Assembly (NCBI GenBank): GCA_964242945.1
Contig: CAXTCF010000197.1
Coordinates: 1 to 6,756 of the forward strand
Length of the DNA: 6,756 nucleotides
Source: Mesorhizobium_B sp964242945
Lineage (GTDB): Bacteria; Pseudomonadota; Alphaproteobacteria; Rhizobiales; Rhizobiaceae
Reading direction: 5' to 3'
Under the pieces are notes generated by a model. It was not told the DNA's origin. It saw only the letters and a program-made list of their open reading frames with translations, and made no database searches. Numbering within the stretch: position 1 is the stretch's first letter; each line of letters begins with the position of its first letter. A program made the position numbers and the translations under genes. Shown in pieces: positions 5,491 to 6,756 of this stretch.

Positions 5491-6756
5491 ATGGCCGGCA
5501 GGATCGACATCGCCAAGCGTGTTTATGACCACACCTGGAAGCTGGACCCGATCGTCCGCTCCCTTCTGGACACCGACTTCTACAAGCTCCTGATGCTCCA
5601 GATGATCTGGGGCCTGTATGGCCATGTCGATGTCACCTTCTCCCTCATCAACCGCACCACCCGCGTAAGACTGGCGGACGAGATCGACGAGGGCGAACTG
5701 CGGGCCCAGTTCGACCATGCCCGCACGCTCCGCTTCAAGAAGAAGGAGATGATCTGGCTGGCCGGCAACAGTTTCTACGGCCGCAAGCAGATTTTTCAGC
5801 CGGAGTTCCTGGACTGGCTGGCCGACTTCCGCCTCCCCGAATACCACCTGGAAAAGCGCGACGGCCAGTACGAGCTGACTTTTCGCGGGCCCTGGATGTA
5901 CACGACGCTGTGGGAGATCCCCGCGCTCGCCATCATCAACGAGTTGCGCTCGCGCGCGGCCATGCGCGACTACGGGCCGTTCACGCTGGACGTGCTTTAT
6001 GCCCGCGCCAAAGCCAAGATGTGGTCGAAGACGGAGCGCCTGCGCCAGCTTCCCGGCCTGCGCATCTCCGACTTCGGCACGCGGCGGCGCCACTCCTTTC
6101 TGTGGCAGCGCTGGTGCGTGGAAGCGCTGAAGGAAGGCATCGGCGACGCCTTCACCGGCACGTCCAACGTGCTGCTCGCCATGGACAACGACCTGGAAGC
6201 GCTCGGCACCAACGCGCACGAGCTGCCGATGGTGCTGGCCGCGCTCGCCGAAAACGAGGCTGCGCTGAAGGCAGCCCCTTACAAGGTGCTCCAGGACTGG
6301 CAGCGCTACTACGGCGGCAACCTCTTGATCGTGCTGCCCGACGCCTTCGGCACCGCGGCCTTCCTGCGCTACGCGCCGGACTGGGTGGCCTCCTGGACCG
6401 GCTTCCGCCCCGACTCGATGCCGCCGATCGAAGCCGGCGAGATGATCCTGCACTGGTGGCGCGCAAAAGGCGTCGATCCCAAGGAGAAGCTGTTGATTTT
6501 CTCGGACGGGCTCGACACCGACTCGATCGAGGACACGTTCCGCCACTTCCGCGGGCGCGTGCGCATGAGCTTCGGCTGGGGCACCAACCTCACCAACGAC
6601 TTCGAGGATTGCTCGCCTGAGCCCAACGACGGGCTGGAAGCCATCTCGCTGGTCTGCAAGGTGACGCAAGCCAACGGCCGCCCGGCCGTGAAGCTGTCGG
6701 ACAACCTGGCCAAGGCGACCGGCGACAAGGCGGAGATCGCGCGCTATCTCCGGATT
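5491..6756 (+). CDS. pncB: Nicotinate phosphoribosyltransferase (NAD salvage), C-terminus cut by the window
   Basis: The enzyme joins nicotinate to PRPP, driven by ATP hydrolysis, to give nicotinate mononucleotide in the Preiss-Handler salvage route to NAD. There are 422 codons visible with no stop. Family members are around 400-435 residues, so only a few residues are missing. The N-terminus has SLLDTDFYKLLMLQMIW (24-40), the substrate-binding start of this family. Further on come TFSLINRT (49-56), ISDFGTRRRHSFLWQ (192-206), TGTSNVLLA (222-230), GTNAHELPM (239-247) with H243 at the position of the regulatory phospho-histidine, LPDAFGT (282-288), IFSDGLD (336-342), and the phosphate-binding FGWGTNLTND (361-370). 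The ATG at 5491 is preceded by GAGGA with 7 bases spacing. It is separated from the MATE gene by a terminator and is probably an independent transcription unit. Cytoplasmic. Confidence 0.95.
   Translation, partial: MAGRIDIAKRVYDHTWKLDPIVRSLLDTDFYKLLMLQMIWGLYGHVDVTFSLINRTTRVRLADEIDEGELRAQFDHARTLRFKKKEMIWLAGNSFYGRKQIFQPEFLDWLADFRLPEYHLEKRDGQYELTFRGPWMYTTLWEIPALAIINELRSRAAMRDYGPFTLDVLYARAKAKMWSKTERLRQLPGLRISDFGTRRRHSFLWQRWCVEALKEGIGDAFTGTSNVLLAMDNDLEALGTNAHELPMVLAALAENEAALKAAPYKVLQDWQRYYGGNLLIVLPDAFGTAAFLRYAPDWVASWTGFRPDSMPPIEAGEMILHWWRAKGVDPKEKLLIFSDGLDTDSIEDTFRHFRGRVRMSFGWGTNLTNDFEDCSPEPNDGLEAISLVCKVTQANGRPAVKLSDNLAKATGDKAEIARYLRI

Noticed and set aside
4603..6669. Very long open frame (688 codons) on the minus strand
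   Set aside because: It is antisense to the MATE gene and pncB, both of which have clear family motifs. Its translation is low-complexity, rich in Arg, Gln, His and Gly, the usual shadow of GC-rich codon bias.

Overview
The window looks like a chromosomal segment of a high-GC alphaproteobacterium, most likely a Hyphomicrobiales (rhizobial, Phyllobacteriaceae-like) organism. This rests on the GC-rich codon use, on the style of the sugar isomerase / Gfo-Idh-MocA oxidoreductase pair, and on the proteobacterial-type nicotinate phosphoribosyltransferase. No species can be named from the sequence alone.

Layout. (1) 1-2527, minus strand: an AraC-type regulator with a GyrI-like ligand domain (2527-1688), a TIM-barrel sugar phosphate isomerase/epimerase-like enzyme (1599-538), a small AT-richer ORF whose TTG start overlaps the isomerase stop (541-266), a 162-bp fully palindromic MITE-like insertion (105-266) flanked by a TAA direct repeat, and the first 29 codons of a Gfo/Idh/MocA-family oxidoreductase (88-1, running off the window). 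(2) 2528-2692: a divergent control region holding a perfect 16-base palindrome. (3) 2693-5403, plus strand: an Old Yellow Enzyme of the XenA/YqjM type (2693-3793) and a 12-helix MATE exporter (3985-5403) that ends in a compact hairpin terminator. (4) 5491-6756, plus strand: pncB, nicotinate phosphoribosyltransferase, cut by the window edge close to its C-terminus.

How the genes may work together. The regulator, the ene-reductase and the MATE pump form a coherent xenobiotic or electrophile response module: a drug-sensing type of ligand domain, a flavoenzyme that reduces activated C=C or nitro compounds, and a Na+/H+-coupled exporter. The isomerase and the oxidoreductase form a separate sugar-modification pair of the kind often placed with sugar transporters. 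pncB is an unrelated NAD-salvage gene with its own ribosome binding site.

The most unusual item is the small palindromic element. Removing it together with one TAA copy joins the small ORF directly to the oxidoreductase, with the stop codon overlapping the Shine-Dalgarno sequence. The element therefore seems to have landed exactly in a tight gene junction of an operon while preserving both the upstream stop codon and the downstream ribosome binding site. No clearly new defence or enzymatic system was seen.
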